Source: Leptospira terpstrae serovar Hualin str. LT 11-33 = ATCC 700639 (GTDB lineage: Bacteria > Spirochaetota > Leptospiria > Leptospirales > Leptospiraceae). Taken from it: 64,000 bases of DNA. The DNA lies in NCBI RefSeq assembly GCF_000332495.1, contig NZ_AOGW02000010.1, forward strand, positions 868,001-932,000, given 5' to 3'. The position numbers were made by a program, and so were the translations under genes. Below the pieces are notes generated by a model. The model ran no database searches, had not been told where the DNA came from, and was given only the letters and a program-made list of their open reading frames with translations. Of this stretch, positions 54,243-64,000 are shown piece by piece; the first letter of the stretch is position 1; each line of letters starts with the position of its first letter.

Positions 54243-55685
54243 TTATATTAAGGCACCTGGCTGGAAGAAGAGCCAACCCACGGTAAAAAACAAACTAAGT
54301 AAAAATACCAGAAATCCTAAGGTCGGCATCGCGGGAAGATCCCGAACCCCAGCCACGGAACCTGTTTCCTGTTTCATATAGGATTGGATCGTGATTTTCA
54401 TGTAGTAATAAAACGCCACACAGGAGTTTGCTACAGCCCCAAAGAGGAGAATCCTGTTGAATAACAAATCCGATTCTGCAATCTTTTGCAAAAGGAAAAG
54501 TTTGGTCCAAAATCCAATGAGGGGAGGAAAACCGGCAAAGGATAAAAAGATAATCGAAAGTGAAAGTGCCGTTAGCGGGTGTTCGCCACTCAAATGAGCA
54601 ATTCCATTGACAGTCACTTCATGTTTCCCCTGTTCTAAATAGGAGATAATGGCAAAGGCAGCTAAATTCAAAAGTGAATAAGAAAAGAGGTAATACAATG
54701 CCTCAAGGCCAGCCCCACAGGTGATTCCGGCTACAATATAACCAGCATGGGATATTGAAGAATAGGCTAACATCCGTTTGAGATTCTCTTGTTTTAGAGC
54801 TACAATGTTTCCCCAAGTCATGGAAACCAAAGCAATGACACCCATGAGGTATTGCCATGAGTTTCCCATTTCACCCAAAGGGATATGGTTGAATAAAACG
54901 ATAAAAAGCCCAAGAGCCGAAGCTTTACCTGCACTTGCCATAAAACCAGTGATAGGTGTTTGTGCTCCTTCATATACATCAGGTGTCCAGGAGTGAAAAG
55001 GAACAAGAGCAGCCTTAAATGAAACTCCCACTAAAAAGAGTCCAAATCCTAATTTAGAAAAATTGGACTCATACCCTTTTAAAAAAAGTCCTCGAAGGGC
55101 ACTATCTAAGTTAGTTGTACCGGATCCTCCGTATAAAAAAGCAATTCCAAGTAACATAAACCCAGAGCTAAAGGTTCCGAGTAAAAAATACTTCATTGCA
55201 CTTTCTAAAGAGGAAACAGAAGTTCTCGCCATTCCAATCATTATATAAAGGCAAAGCGAAAGAATTTCTAAACCCACAAAGATGACGATGAAATCATATC
55301 CTGAAGTTAAAAACATCATTCCAGATAAACAAAAAAGTAAAAGAGGAAAAAACTCTGGAAATAAGGTTTTATGCTGCGATAAAAAGGGAGGAGCAATGAG
55401 AAGAGTGATGAGCCCAGCGATCAAATAGATTCCACTAAGCCATACAGTCAAAGGACTGATCGATATTTGTGATCCAAAAAACTTACCGTAACCTGGAGAG
55501 CTAGTCGTATGATACAAAGCATACATAGCGCCAAGAATTCCGAGAACAGAAAGAACCCATAAGGGTTTAGAGTCTTCTTCTTTTGGAACAAGGAACTGAA
55601 CTACAAGAGATAGTAAAGCCACTCCGCAAAGAATGAGCATGGGAGAAATTGCGATTAGGTCATTGGAAGAAGGAGTATATGACAT
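54243..55685 (-). CDS. nuoN: NADH-quinone oxidoreductase subunit N
   Basis: NuoN is one of the three antiporter-like membrane subunits of complex I. The 480-residue protein has about 14 helices and the conserved proton-path segments, including FVGLEILSLCLYIMIG (Glu) and FLVGVSFKAALVPFHSW (Lys). It follows nuoM by three bases and ends the nuo run; the next gene, mtnD, is on the same strand but 93 bases away. Confidence 0.93.
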   Translation of the reverse strand: MSYTPSSNDLIAISPMLILCGVALLSLVVQFLVPKEEDSKPLWVLSVLGILGAMYALYHTTSSPGYGKFFGSQISISPLTVWLSGIYLIAGLITLLIAPPFLSQHKTLFPEFFPLLLFCLSGMMFLTSGYDFIVIFVGLEILSLCLYIMIGMARTSVSSLESAMKYFLLGTFSSGFMLLGIAFLYGGSGTTNLDSALRGLFLKGYESNFSKLGFGLFLVGVSFKAALVPFHSWTPDVYEGAQTPITGFMASAGKASALGLFIVLFNHIPLGEMGNSWQYLMGVIALVSMTWGNIVALKQENLKRMLAYSSISHAGYIVAGITCGAGLEALYYLFSYSLLNLAAFAIISYLEQGKHEVTVNGIAHLSGEHPLTALSLSIIFLSFAGFPPLIGFWTKLFLLQKIAESDLLFNRILLFGAVANSCVAFYYYMKITIQSYMKQETGSVAGVRDLPAMPTLGFLVFLLSLFFTVGWLFFQPGALI

Positions 55686-55688
55686 GGG

Positions 55689-57428
55689 TTAGTTTCCTAT
55701 TGACTCTTTCGGTGTTGGTTCCAATTCAAAATCAGACTCAATGGATTTTTCCAAATTGTCTAAATTTTCATTCAAATTTGGTGGATTTGTTTTTAAGGAA
55801 ACAAATGAAGGAAGTGCATATTTCGATTGGAAAGGTCCAAGTCTTTCTTCAAATGAAAGTGGTTCTTTTCCCAAACTAGAATAATCAGAAAATTGCCTAG
55901 TCGCTGTTCCACCAAGAAAATCTTTTTGGCTGTCTTTTCTTTCTGCAATGGACTGAATCGAAGCAGAATTCAAATAAACATTTGATGAGGATTGTAAAAT
56001 TTCTAAAAAAGGTTTTGGATAGATTCCAATCCAAAAGATAAAAACAACGAGAGGGGAAAGAATCCCTACTTCACGAAAACTTAAATCTTTGTATGGTTTT
56101 GCTTGGATGGTTTTACTTACACCGAACAAGAATCGTTTCACAAACCAGAGAAGATAGAGGGCACCAAGGACTACTCCTGTGGCAGCGATTCCACCTAACC
56201 AAACATTGGATTTAATTGCTCCCATAAGGATCAGAAACTCACCTACAAATCCATTGGTTCCAGGAAGGCCAACGGAAGACAAAACTGCGATGAGAAAGAA
56301 AGTGGAAAACACAGGCATTTGTTTGGCAAGCCCACCAAACTCAGCAATGTTTCTAGTATGAGCTCTTTCATAGACCATACCAATCATAAGAAAGATCATA
56401 CCCGTGGAAACACCATGGGATACCATCTGTAACATTCCACCCACAACACCTTCATTTGTGAAAGAGAAGAGTCCCAAAATACAAAAACCTAAATGGGATA
56501 AAGAACTATAGGCTATGATTCGTTTGATATCTGTTTGGACAAGAGCTGCCATGGAACCATAAACAATACCAATGACAGAAAGGATTTGAATCCAATTTTG
56601 TGAGAACAAACTTTGTTCTGGAAAAAAAGGAATACAAAAGCGAATGAAACCATAAGCTCCAATCTTAAGTAATACTCCTGCCAAGTCTACCGAACCAACA
56701 GTAGGTGCTTGGGTGTGGACATCGGGCATCCAAGTATGAAAAGGAAAAAGAGGAATTTTTATCGCAAAAGCCAAAAAGAAACTAAAAAACAAAAACCATT
56801 GCAAGGGTTCCGAATAGAGGCCAAGACTTGCTGTCGCTAAGGATTCGATTGACGTTTTTCCCGTTTTGAAGTAAAGGGTGAGAATCCCACCTAACATAAA
56901 CAGTGAGCCGGCCATGGAGAATAAAAAGTATTTGAGAGCAGCTTTCGTTCTTTCTTCCCCACCCCAAATTCCAATCATAAGGACCATCGGTAAAACCATT
57001 AGTTCCCAAAATACATAATAAAGAACCAAGTTGCCAGAAGCAAAAACTCCAAGAACTGCAGTTTCTAATACAAGAAGGCAAATATGAAACTCTTTGATTT
57101 TTTTCGGAATATTCGACCAAGAGGCGATACTCGAAAGAAAGAACATAAAAGCAGTGAGTGCAAAAAGTAAAAGGGAGATACCATCAAGTCCCACATGGTA
57201 ATCCACACTGAGTTTCCCAGATAAAATCCAATCGGGAATCCAATGGACAAATTGTAATCCTGACTGGAAAGGATCAAAAAAGAAAAACAGTCCCACAGAA
57301 AGAATGGTTGTGAATGCAGAAGAAAGAGCAGAAATCACTACCACAGTCCCTACTCGTTTCTGGAATACGATGAGTAGTGAGGATACAATCGGTAAGAAGA
57401 TAATAATTGAAAGAATTTGTTCCGGCAT
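55689..57428 (-). CDS. nuoM: NADH-quinone oxidoreductase subunit M
   Basis: NuoM is an antiporter-like proton-pumping subunit. The 579-residue protein has the conserved glutamate helix YYVFWELMVLPMVLMIG and FAIKIPLFPFHTWMPDVH with its lysine. A C-terminal extension of about 75 residues beyond the last helix is hydrophilic and Ser/Asn/Glu-rich, longer than usual for NuoM. It follows nuoL by one base. Confidence 0.94.
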   Translation of the reverse strand: MPEQILSIIIFLPIVSSLLIVFQKRVGTVVVISALSSAFTTILSVGLFFFFDPFQSGLQFVHWIPDWILSGKLSVDYHVGLDGISLLLFALTAFMFFLSSIASWSNIPKKIKEFHICLLVLETAVLGVFASGNLVLYYVFWELMVLPMVLMIGIWGGEERTKAALKYFLFSMAGSLFMLGGILTLYFKTGKTSIESLATASLGLYSEPLQWFLFFSFFLAFAIKIPLFPFHTWMPDVHTQAPTVGSVDLAGVLLKIGAYGFIRFCIPFFPEQSLFSQNWIQILSVIGIVYGSMAALVQTDIKRIIAYSSLSHLGFCILGLFSFTNEGVVGGMLQMVSHGVSTGMIFLMIGMVYERAHTRNIAEFGGLAKQMPVFSTFFLIAVLSSVGLPGTNGFVGEFLILMGAIKSNVWLGGIAATGVVLGALYLLWFVKRFLFGVSKTIQAKPYKDLSFREVGILSPLVVFIFWIGIYPKPFLEILQSSSNVYLNSASIQSIAERKDSQKDFLGGTATRQFSDYSSLGKEPLSFEERLGPFQSKYALPSFVSLKTNPPNLNENLDNLEKSIESDFELEPTPKESIGN

Positions 57429-57429
57429 C

Positions 57430-59358
57430 TTACACCCCCCTCGTTAATAAATACACTAAAATACAGAATGTACCAATGACTACATACAATGCATAATCAC
57501 CAATAAAACCTGATTGGAGACGGCGAAGGCCATTGGCAATGATACCAAAACTTCCTCCGATACCTAAGAAAAATCGATCGATTACTTTGATATCCACAAA
57601 GAAAGCAACCCCCCTGGAAAGAAAAAGAAAGGGGCGAACAAAAACAAAATCATAGATTTCATCGATATAGTATTTATGAAATAGAATCTTACGAAATCCA
57701 GTGTGGTCTTCGGAAACTGGGGATCCTTTTCTTTGGTAAAGAAAATAAGCAAGGATAAGTCCAACAGTTCCAATGGCTACAGAAAAACCAGCAAGGGAAA
57801 GTTCCACTTCGTGTATTAAAGATTTATGATCGGCAAGGCTTCCCTGCTCTGATGCCAATTCATACCCTTTGTTCAATACAGGAGCAAAAAATCTTTCTAA
57901 AGTATCAATATGTAAAAAGAAGTGAGGAGTTTGTAAAAACCCAACAAATACCGCACCCAGTGCTAAAACAACTAAAGGTAAAGTCATAGTCCAAGGAGAT
58001 TCATGAACTTTGTGGTGTGGGTCCGTATTGTCTTTACCAAAGAATACAACGAATACTAGACGGAACATATAAAACGAAGTAAAAAAGGCAGCTACAATTC
58101 CCATAGTCCAAAGGATAGAACCATAGGCTCCATAAGTGTAAGCTTTTTCTAAAATCAAATCTTTGGAGAAAAATCCAGAGAAAGGAAAAAAACCGGCAAT
58201 GGCTAAGGTTCCTAGTAAAAAAGTAAAGGAAGTGATTTTGATTTTACCAAAGAGCCCACCCATGTGTTTGATATTCTGCTCATGGTGAAGTGCATGAATC
58301 ACAGAACCAGCACCCAAAAATAACAATGCTTTGAAGAAGGCATGGGTCATTAAATGAAATAAACCCGCTACATAACTCATACTTCCCATTGCAAGAAACA
58401 TAAAACCAAGTTGTGAAACCGTCGAGTATGCCAGGATCTTTTTGATATCGTTTTGTAAAGTACCAATCGTTGCTGCAAATAGCGCTGTTATCGCACCAAT
58501 GATAGCAATAAAAAGTGAAGTCTCTGGTGCGAGTAAAAATACAAAATTGAGTCTTGCGATTAGAAAAATCCCGGCAGTCACCATGGTTGCCGCATGGATC
58601 AGAGCCGACACTGGTGTAGGACCAGCCATTGCATCCGGAAGCCATACATAAAGTGGGATCTGAGCCGATTTTCCCATGGCAGCAATAAAGAAAAACAAGG
58701 CCACAATATTAGCGTAATTTGCAAACTCACTCATCTCACTTAAGTTAGTTTGTAATTGTAGGTATTGTAAACTTCCACCAATCCAAAAAAGAAATCCGGT
58801 TCCCAAAATAAAACCAACATCTCCAATTCGGTTAAGGATGAATGCCTTCATACCAGCTTCTGCCGCCGAACTCTTGTCATAGTCAAACCCAATGAGTAAG
58901 TAAGAAGAAAGCCCTACTCCTTCCCAACCAAGAAAGGTAAGCACTAAGTTATCACTGAGTACGAGGTTTAACATACAAAAAATGAATAAATTCAAATAAG
59001 CAAAAAATCGGTTGTATCCCAAGTTCCCTTTCATATAACCCATCGAATACAAGTGGATGAGAGACCCAATGCCGGTAATGATGAGAGTCATATAAAGAGA
59101 GAGTTGGTCGATTTGGTATCCAAAAGAAGATTTAAAATTTCCAACAACGATCCAATCAAAAACTGGAACCAAATGGGGGGCAGTTCTTTCCATTGGTCGG
59201 AATTCGTTAAACGCACCTAAGGTGATAAGGAATGGCAGAAATACCGCCAAAGTTCCAATGGAGCCTGCAAACCGATGAGGAATTCGATCCTTCAACAGAC
59301 CATTATGCAAAAAACCAAGGAGAGGAAGAAGAACAACTAACGGAAATAAATCTAACAT
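57430..59358 (-). CDS. nuoL: NADH-quinone oxidoreductase subunit L
   Basis: NuoL is the distal antiporter-like subunit, with the long lateral helix spanning the membrane arm. The 642-residue protein has FLGWEGVGLSSYLLIGF (Glu), GKSAQIPLYVWLPDAMAGPTPVS and LIHAATMVTAGIFLIAR, all standard. It follows nuoK by four bases. Confidence 0.95.
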   Translation of the reverse strand: MLDLFPLVVLLPLLGFLHNGLLKDRIPHRFAGSIGTLAVFLPFLITLGAFNEFRPMERTAPHLVPVFDWIVVGNFKSSFGYQIDQLSLYMTLIITGIGSLIHLYSMGYMKGNLGYNRFFAYLNLFIFCMLNLVLSDNLVLTFLGWEGVGLSSYLLIGFDYDKSSAAEAGMKAFILNRIGDVGFILGTGFLFWIGGSLQYLQLQTNLSEMSEFANYANIVALFFFIAAMGKSAQIPLYVWLPDAMAGPTPVSALIHAATMVTAGIFLIARLNFVFLLAPETSLFIAIIGAITALFAATIGTLQNDIKKILAYSTVSQLGFMFLAMGSMSYVAGLFHLMTHAFFKALLFLGAGSVIHALHHEQNIKHMGGLFGKIKITSFTFLLGTLAIAGFFPFSGFFSKDLILEKAYTYGAYGSILWTMGIVAAFFTSFYMFRLVFVVFFGKDNTDPHHKVHESPWTMTLPLVVLALGAVFVGFLQTPHFFLHIDTLERFFAPVLNKGYELASEQGSLADHKSLIHEVELSLAGFSVAIGTVGLILAYFLYQRKGSPVSEDHTGFRKILFHKYYIDEIYDFVFVRPFLFLSRGVAFFVDIKVIDRFFLGIGGSFGIIANGLRRLQSGFIGDYALYVVIGTFCILVYLLTRGV

Positions 59359-59362
59359 AGGA

Positions 59363-59683
59363 TTACCATCTCATCGATTGGAGTTCATCCACATTGGTGG
59401 ATTTTTTATGCCGAAAAATGGCAATGACAAGTGCAAGTCCAACCGCTGCCTCAGCCGCAGCAATTGCCATTACAAAGAATACAATCGTTTCACCAGAAAT
59501 ATGGGAAAGAGCTTTTGAAAATGTAACAAACACTAAATTTACCGAATTTAGAATCAGTTCCACAGACATAAAAATGATTACAATGTTTCTGCGAATGAGG
59601 ACACCGAGAACCCCAATGGAAAACAATATTCCAGCAAGTCCAAGGATATAGGAAATGGGGATGCCGTTTACGAATTGGTTCAT
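59363..59683 (-). CDS. nuoK: NADH-quinone oxidoreductase subunit K
   Basis: The 106-residue, three-helix subunit has the conserved glutamate helices [13 protein letters not shown] and [15 protein letters not shown]. It is translationally coupled to nuoJ by ATGA at 59680-59683. Confidence 0.95.
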   Translation of the reverse strand: MNQFVNGIPISYILGLAGILFSIGVLGVLIRRNIVIIFMSVELILNSVNLVFVTFSKALSHISGETIVFFVMAIAAAEAAVGLALVIAIFRHKKSTNVDELQSMRW

Positions 59684-60279
59684 AGGACTGTATCCTTAGT
59701 TTGTTCTACTTCCGTTAATCGTTTTTTGGCGAGGATCACCGCACCAAGGACTGCCACAAGTAAGAGTATGGAGATCATTTCAAAAGGGAGAATATAATCT
59801 AAATAAGTGGAGGCACCAACTGTTGCCACATTCCCTTTCGCATTCACAGTGCCTGTTCCTTGGATGGGATAGGAATACTCAGTGAGTGCATATCCCTTTC
59901 CCATTTGGTCCGAATGAGGGACACCTGTGGTAAGAGCCGAATACAATAAAAAGAAAAAACCAAAAGCAAATATTGAAAGTAAAACCAAACGAATGGGGTG
60001 TTTTCTGTAACGCGATAAGGTTTCTGCTCTTTGTGATAGTAACATCAAAACAAAAACAATTAACACCATAATGGCACCTGCATACACTAACACCTGCATG
60101 GTGGCAATGAAAAGGGCTCCCATAATCCCATAAATCCCCGCAAGGGCAAAGAAGGTAAAGACAAGGGAAACCGCAGACACAACTGGATTTTTTTGGAAAA
60201 CAACACTAAGCGCTGTAATCACAGTGACCGTTCCAAAAAAGATAAATAATAAAAAGGATGGGGAAGATTCTAGGTTCAT
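59680..60279 (-). CDS. nuoJ: NADH-quinone oxidoreductase subunit J
   Basis: The 199-residue, five-helix subunit has the conserved pi-bulge helix [23 protein letters not shown]. The frame is open to 60372, but ATG 60279 ([10 protein letters not shown]) is the sensible start and overlaps the nuoH stop by ATGA. It ends in a hydrophilic [15 protein letters not shown]. Confidence 0.94.
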   Translation of the reverse strand: MNLESSPSFLLFIFFGTVTVITALSVVFQKNPVVSAVSLVFTFFALAGIYGIMGALFIATMQVLVYAGAIMVLIVFVLMLLSQRAETLSRYRKHPIRLVLLSIFAFGFFFLLYSALTTGVPHSDQMGKGYALTEYSYPIQGTGTVNAKGNVATVGASTYLDYILPFEMISILLLVAVLGAVILAKKRLTEVEQTKDTVL

Positions 60280-61346
60280 ATAAATAATTTCATCCATCCT
60301 TCTTTCCAATATACCGTATAAATTGCTGCAAACATAACAGCAAATAGGCCCCAAGGAATCATCTTCTTCCAACCCAGTTTCATGAGTTGGTCATAACGAA
60401 AACGCGGAAGAGTCCAACGAACCCAAATAAATAGAAAGGCAAAAAATAAAACTTTCAAAATGAAAAAGCCAAGTCCAATAAAAGCTTGGTAATGGGAACC
60501 CGCACCTAGATGGAAAGGAACATTGTATCCGCCAAAAAAAAGTAAGGTGGTAAGGCAAGACATGGTAATCATGTTCATATACTCAGCCAAAAAGAAGAGG
60601 GCAAACTTAAAGGCACCATATTCCGTATGAAAACCCACAACCAGTTCTGATTCGGCTTCCGCTAAATCAAAAGGAAGGCGATTGGTTTCTGCAAACATAG
60701 CAGTCACATATATAAAAAAGGCTACAAAACCTGGTGGAGACAAAATGTTCCACATATCTTTTTGAGAATCACTAATGTCTGTTAATTTTAATGACCCAGT
60801 CATAATGACAATCACAACTATGGAAAGGCCCATCGGAAGTTCGTAACTAATCATTTGCGCTGTAGAACGAACCCCACCTAACAATGAATATTTATTATTA
60901 CTTGACCAACCTGCAATCATTATCCCATACACAGATAAGGAAGAAATTGCCAACATATACAAAACACCGGAATCGGGATTGGCTATTTGTAAATCTATTG
61001 TAGCCACACCTGTCAGTGCCGTGAGCCATTCGGGTGCAGGAAGAGTTCCACCAAAAGGAATCACAGCCCAGGCCATAATGGCACAAGTCATCGAGATTGT
61101 GGGAGCCAAAAGATACATACCCTTGGAGACATTTTTAGGGAAAATTTCTTCTTTTGCGATGAATTTGATTCCATCGGCAAGAGGTTGGAATAGTCCAAAT
61201 ATTCCGGCTCGGTTGGGACCAGGACGATCCTGAATGAATCCAGCAAACTTCCGTTCGGCGAGAGTATAATAAGCCACACCGGTTAGGATTACAAAAAATA
61301 ATGAGAGGATTTTAATTCCCCAAGCAAGTAATAGAGCCCAGTCCAT
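60276..61346 (-). CDS. nuoH: NADH-quinone oxidoreductase subunit H
   Basis: NuoH forms part of the quinone tunnel between the membrane and peripheral arms. The 356-residue protein has [37 protein letters not shown] and [19 protein letters not shown], all strongly conserved. It starts 16 bases after nuoF, with no nuoG or nuoI in between, unlike the usual gene order. Confidence 0.96.
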   Translation of the reverse strand: MDWALLLAWGIKILSLFFVILTGVAYYTLAERKFAGFIQDRPGPNRAGIFGLFQPLADGIKFIAKEEIFPKNVSKGMYLLAPTISMTCAIMAWAVIPFGGTLPAPEWLTALTGVATIDLQIANPDSGVLYMLAISSLSVYGIMIAGWSSNNKYSLLGGVRSTAQMISYELPMGLSIVVIVIMTGSLKLTDISDSQKDMWNILSPPGFVAFFIYVTAMFAETNRLPFDLAEAESELVVGFHTEYGAFKFALFFLAEYMNMITMSCLTTLLFFGGYNVPFHLGAGSHYQAFIGLGFFILKVLFFAFLFIWVRWTLPRFRYDQLMKLGWKKMIPWGLFAVMFAAIYTVYWKEGWMKLFI

Positions 61347-61362
61347 AATGTTTCGGTGACCT

Positions 61363-62634
61363 TTAGTGAGAGACGCTCACTTCCTTTTTCAATCGAGCCG
61401 AGAACTCTCCTTTAAACTTTGTCATGGTTGGTCGAACAGCCATCACACATGCATCTGCTAACGGACAAATGGTGGTTCCACCTTCCATATTTCTAGACAA
61501 AGAAAAAATGAGTTCTACATCTTTTTCAGTTCCTTCTCCAGTTTTGATTTTATGGAGAAGGTCTTTCACCCAATGTGTACCTTCACGGCAAGGTGTACAT
61601 TGGCCGCAAGATTCATGAGAATAAAATTCTGCCAAACGGTATGTCGTTTCCACAAGATCTGCAACTTCAGAAAGAATAATCACAGCACCGGAACCTAACA
61701 TCGATTTTAAAGAAGCAATCGATTCATAATCCATAGTGGCTGACATTGCTTCTTCGGCAGTGAGAATAGGAGAAGAACTTCCTCCGGGAATCACTGCTTT
61801 TAAAGTTTTATCATTTTTAATTCCACCACAAATATCATAAATGAGTTCCTTCATAGGAGTTCCCATTTCTACTTCATAAATTCCTGGCTTTTTCACATGT
61901 CCACTGACAGCAAATAGTCTAGTTCCTGGCGATTTTTCTGTTCCAATCTTTTTGTATTCTTCACCCGTCATACGGATGATATGCGGAACGTTACAAAACG
62001 TTTCCACATTGTTCACCACTGTGGGGCAAGAATATAGACCGGAAACTGCTGGGAAGGGAGGTTTGAGGCGTGGATGGCCCCTCCTACCCTCAAGGGAATT
62101 GATTAGAGCCGATTCTTCCCCACAGATATAAGCACCCGCTCCGGAATACACCGCCAAATCAAAGTCATACCCGAGACCCATGATATTTTTACCAAGAAGA
62201 CCTGCTTTGTAAGCTTCTTCCACAGCCTCTTCCACCACACGAATCCCTTTATGGAATTCACCACGGATATAAATGTACCCTTGGTGGGAATCAATTGCTT
62301 TGGCAGCAATGACCATCCCTTCGATAAGCATATGAGGGAGTTTTTCAATCAAGAGTCGGTCTTTGAATGTTCCCGGTTCTCCTTCATCTCCGTTACAAAT
62401 TAAATACTTAGGTTTGTCTGTTTTGGGAATGAATCCCCATTTGTTTCCTGTGGGAAATCCAGCTCCACCACGGCCACGAAGACCTGAGTTTTTTACATCG
62501 TTTACAATTTGTTCGGCGGTCATCTCAGAGAGAGCTTTTTTTTGGCTTTCATACCCTCCGACAGTGCGGTAATGGTTTAAGGTATGGGAATCAGGGGCAC
62601 CAATATGAGTTGTGAGTAAGTTCTTTAGTCCCAT
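61363..62634 (-). CDS. nuoF: NADH-quinone oxidoreductase subunit F
   Basis: NuoF holds FMN, the NADH site and a 4Fe-4S cluster. The 423-residue protein has the nucleotide motif [27 protein letters not shown], the FMN region [15 protein letters not shown] and the cluster motif [13 protein letters not shown] with a fourth Cys in [11 protein letters not shown]. It starts one base after nuoE. Confidence 0.96.
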   Translation of the reverse strand: MGLKNLLTTHIGAPDSHTLNHYRTVGGYESQKKALSEMTAEQIVNDVKNSGLRGRGGAGFPTGNKWGFIPKTDKPKYLICNGDEGEPGTFKDRLLIEKLPHMLIEGMVIAAKAIDSHQGYIYIRGEFHKGIRVVEEAVEEAYKAGLLGKNIMGLGYDFDLAVYSGAGAYICGEESALINSLEGRRGHPRLKPPFPAVSGLYSCPTVVNNVETFCNVPHIIRMTGEEYKKIGTEKSPGTRLFAVSGHVKKPGIYEVEMGTPMKELIYDICGGIKNDKTLKAVIPGGSSSPILTAEEAMSATMDYESIASLKSMLGSGAVIILSEVADLVETTYRLAEFYSHESCGQCTPCREGTHWVKDLLHKIKTGEGTEKDVELIFSLSRNMEGGTTICPLADACVMAVRPTMTKFKGEFSARLKKEVSVSH

Positions 62635-62635
62635 T

Positions 62636-63124
62636 TTATACCTGCTTATCCAATTCAGCGAGAATGTTTTCTATGATCTCTGGAGTTAGGTTTTCATAAT
62701 ATTTATCATTGATTTGAGCCACTGGCCCAAACCCACAAGCACCGAGGCACTGCACTTCATCCACAGTGTATTTTTTGTCAGAAGTAGTTTCTCCTGCTTC
62801 AATTCCTAATTTAGAACAAACATGTTCCGTGATGGAATCAGAACCCGAAAGATAACAGGAGATGTTTCCACAGATTTGAATATGAAACTTCCCTACGGGT
62901 TTTTTATTGTACATGGTATAAAAGGTAGCAACACCATGCACTTGTGCGAGAGATACGGGAGCTCCGATTCTTTCGGCAATGTAAGACATTCCTTCTTGAT
63001 CCACAAAACCTTTGTCAGCTTGTAATAAAAAAAGACATGGCAAAATTAACGAACGTTTACTCGGGAACTGCGGGATCAACCTTTGGAATCGTTTTTCGGA
63101 ATCTTGTGAAAATTGGTAAGCCAT
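62636..63124 (-). CDS. nuoE: NADH-quinone oxidoreductase subunit E
   Basis: NuoE is a thioredoxin-fold subunit with a 2Fe-2S cluster. The 162-residue protein has the ligands in CGNISCYL (the C-x4-C pair) and CLGACGFGP (C-x3-C). ATG 63124 shares TAATG with the nuoD stop; an upstream in-frame TTG is less likely. Confidence 0.95.
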   Translation of the reverse strand: MAYQFSQDSEKRFQRLIPQFPSKRSLILPCLFLLQADKGFVDQEGMSYIAERIGAPVSLAQVHGVATFYTMYNKKPVGKFHIQICGNISCYLSGSDSITEHVCSKLGIEAGETTSDKKYTVDEVQCLGACGFGPVAQINDKYYENLTPEIIENILAELDKQV

Positions 63125-64000
63125 TAACAATCTAACTCCCCTGCAATCACATTGAGTGAAGACATAGTGGCAATGGTATCAGCAAGTAAACCACCCTTAA
63201 CAAGCTCAGGAAAAGCTTGGTAATACCAAAAACAAGGGCGTCTTACATGCACTCGCCAAGGAGATTTTTCCCCTTCGGATACAACATAAAATCCCAATTC
63301 GCCATTGGCAGCTTCCGTTGCCATATAGTATTCCCCGGGAGGCACCTTCACTCCATGCATAATGATTTTAAAATGGTATATGAGTTCTTCCATATTATGA
63401 TACACCTTGTCCTTTGGTGGGAGAAAGGTGTGTGGAACATCAGCGTGGTATGGGCCTTCAGGAATTCCATCGATCAGTTGTTCGATGATTTTCATCGACT
63501 GGCGCATTTCTTCCATACGAACTAGAGTGCGGTCTAAGGCAGATCCGTCCCCACCTACGGGAATGTCAAAATCCACTTGATCATAAAACATATAAGGATC
63601 ATCTTTTCGAACGTCCCAAGGAACTCCTGCAGCCCTAAGGTTCGGTCCAGAAAATCCATATGCGATAGCTCTTTCCGCAGAAAGCCCGCCAATTCCGGCA
63701 GTTCTTTCATTGAAAATTTTATTGCGAATGAGAAGTTCTTCAAATTCATCTAAGGCAGGTTTTAAACCTTTGATAATAGTTTTGATTTCCGATTGGAATT
63801 CAGGATAGATGTCTCTTTCCATTCCACCCACACGACAAAAGGTTGTAGTGAGCCTAGCGCCTGTTAGCTTTTCTAAAATTTGGTAAATGTTTTCTCTATG
63901 GTGAAATAAATGCAAAAGTCCAGAAAACGCCCCTAAGTCCACACCCATAATTCCGTTGCAGATGATATGATCCATGATCCTAGAAAGTTCCGAAATGATC
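63124..64000 (-). CDS. nuoD: NADH-quinone oxidoreductase subunit D (N-terminus beyond window)
   Basis: NuoD lines the quinone site in the peripheral arm. About 292 C-terminal codons are visible; the frame runs through the ATG at 63975 to the right edge without a stop, reading [16 protein letters not shown], a conserved NuoD segment, so the true start lies beyond. [23 protein letters not shown] and the final [16 protein letters not shown] end are standard. nuoA-C probably lie upstream outside the window. Confidence 0.95.
   Translation of the reverse strand, partial: IISELSRIMDHIICNGIMGVDLGAFSGLLHLFHHRENIYQILEKLTGARLTTTFCRVGGMERDIYPEFQSEIKTIIKGLKPALDEFEELLIRNKIFNERTAGIGGLSAERAIAYGFSGPNLRAAGVPWDVRKDDPYMFYDQVDFDIPVGGDGSALDRTLVRMEEMRQSMKIIEQLIDGIPEGPYHADVPHTFLPPKDKVYHNMEELIYHFKIIMHGVKVPPGEYYMATEAANGELGFYVVSEGEKSPWRVHVRRPCFWYYQAFPELVKGGLLADTIATMSSLNVIAGELDC

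Overview
The window reads as chromosomal DNA of a spirochaete of the genus Leptospira. The evidence is the gene mix: a FlaA-type filament sheath protein and FlgM beside a double-membrane lipid A/Kdo gene (waaA), lipoproteins with loose spirochaetal lipoboxes, a bactofilin, PilZ and GGDEF proteins, and several lineage-type proteins of unknown function. Base composition looks near 40% G+C by eye, which suits the saprophytic (L. biflexa-like) branch better than the pathogens; this is an inference, not a calculation. Coding density is very high, no gap exceeds about 200 bases, and genes often overlap through ATGA, TTGA or TAATG junctions. TTG and GTG starts are common. I see no rRNA, transposase, prophage or CRISPR array.

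Layout. 1-3.4 kb (minus): sufB (cut by the left edge), a 2-Cys peroxiredoxin behind a perfect PerR/Fur-type palindrome, and an ABC-F ATPase. 3.6-7.6 kb: a very large disordered protein with matching helical units at its two ends, a hotdog thioesterase, tRNA-Leu(CAA) and a protein of unknown function. 7.6-14.2 kb (minus): an M16 protease pair (one active, one inactive), an RNase Z-like hydrolase, an O-methyltransferase, an exported protein and a cell wall amidase. 14.3-15.4 kb (plus): two envelope proteins. 15.4-24.8 kb (minus): one tightly packed run of GGDEF protein, small protein, aspartic-protease-like lipoprotein, mnmA, an ATP-grasp/FMN-oxidase fusion, a PilZ protein, an RluA enzyme, an orphan DNA methyltransferase and a DsbD-alpha-like protein.

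25-27.3 kb: initiator tRNA, proC, the PLP-binding yggS homologue and a Lys-rich membrane protein. 27.4-33.5 kb (mostly plus): FlaA-like protein, waaA, nadE, a Cys-rich lipoprotein and rsmI. 33.5-37.3 kb (plus): FlgM, a metal-ligand-less iron-ADH homologue, a small protein, a divergent FliG-like protein and a membrane protein. 37.3-44.3 kb: glpK with a metallo-hydrolase, a STAS protein, pssA-tsaD-ctp, a lipoprotein and lexA. 44.3-51.1 kb (minus): a heavy-metal RND efflux operon with an inorganic pyrophosphatase gene inside it. 51.3-54.2 kb: bactofilin, recJ and acireductone dioxygenase. 54.2-64 kb (minus): complex I genes nuoD(partial)-E-F-H-J-K-L-M-N, with nuoG and nuoI absent from their usual place.

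Most promising for new biology: the ATP-grasp/FMN-oxidase fusion, the lipoprotein with two DTG lobes, the flgM / dead-ADH / fliG-like cluster, pyrophosphatase inside the metal efflux operon, the protein with end repeats, and several palindromes or hairpins in promoter or leader positions.
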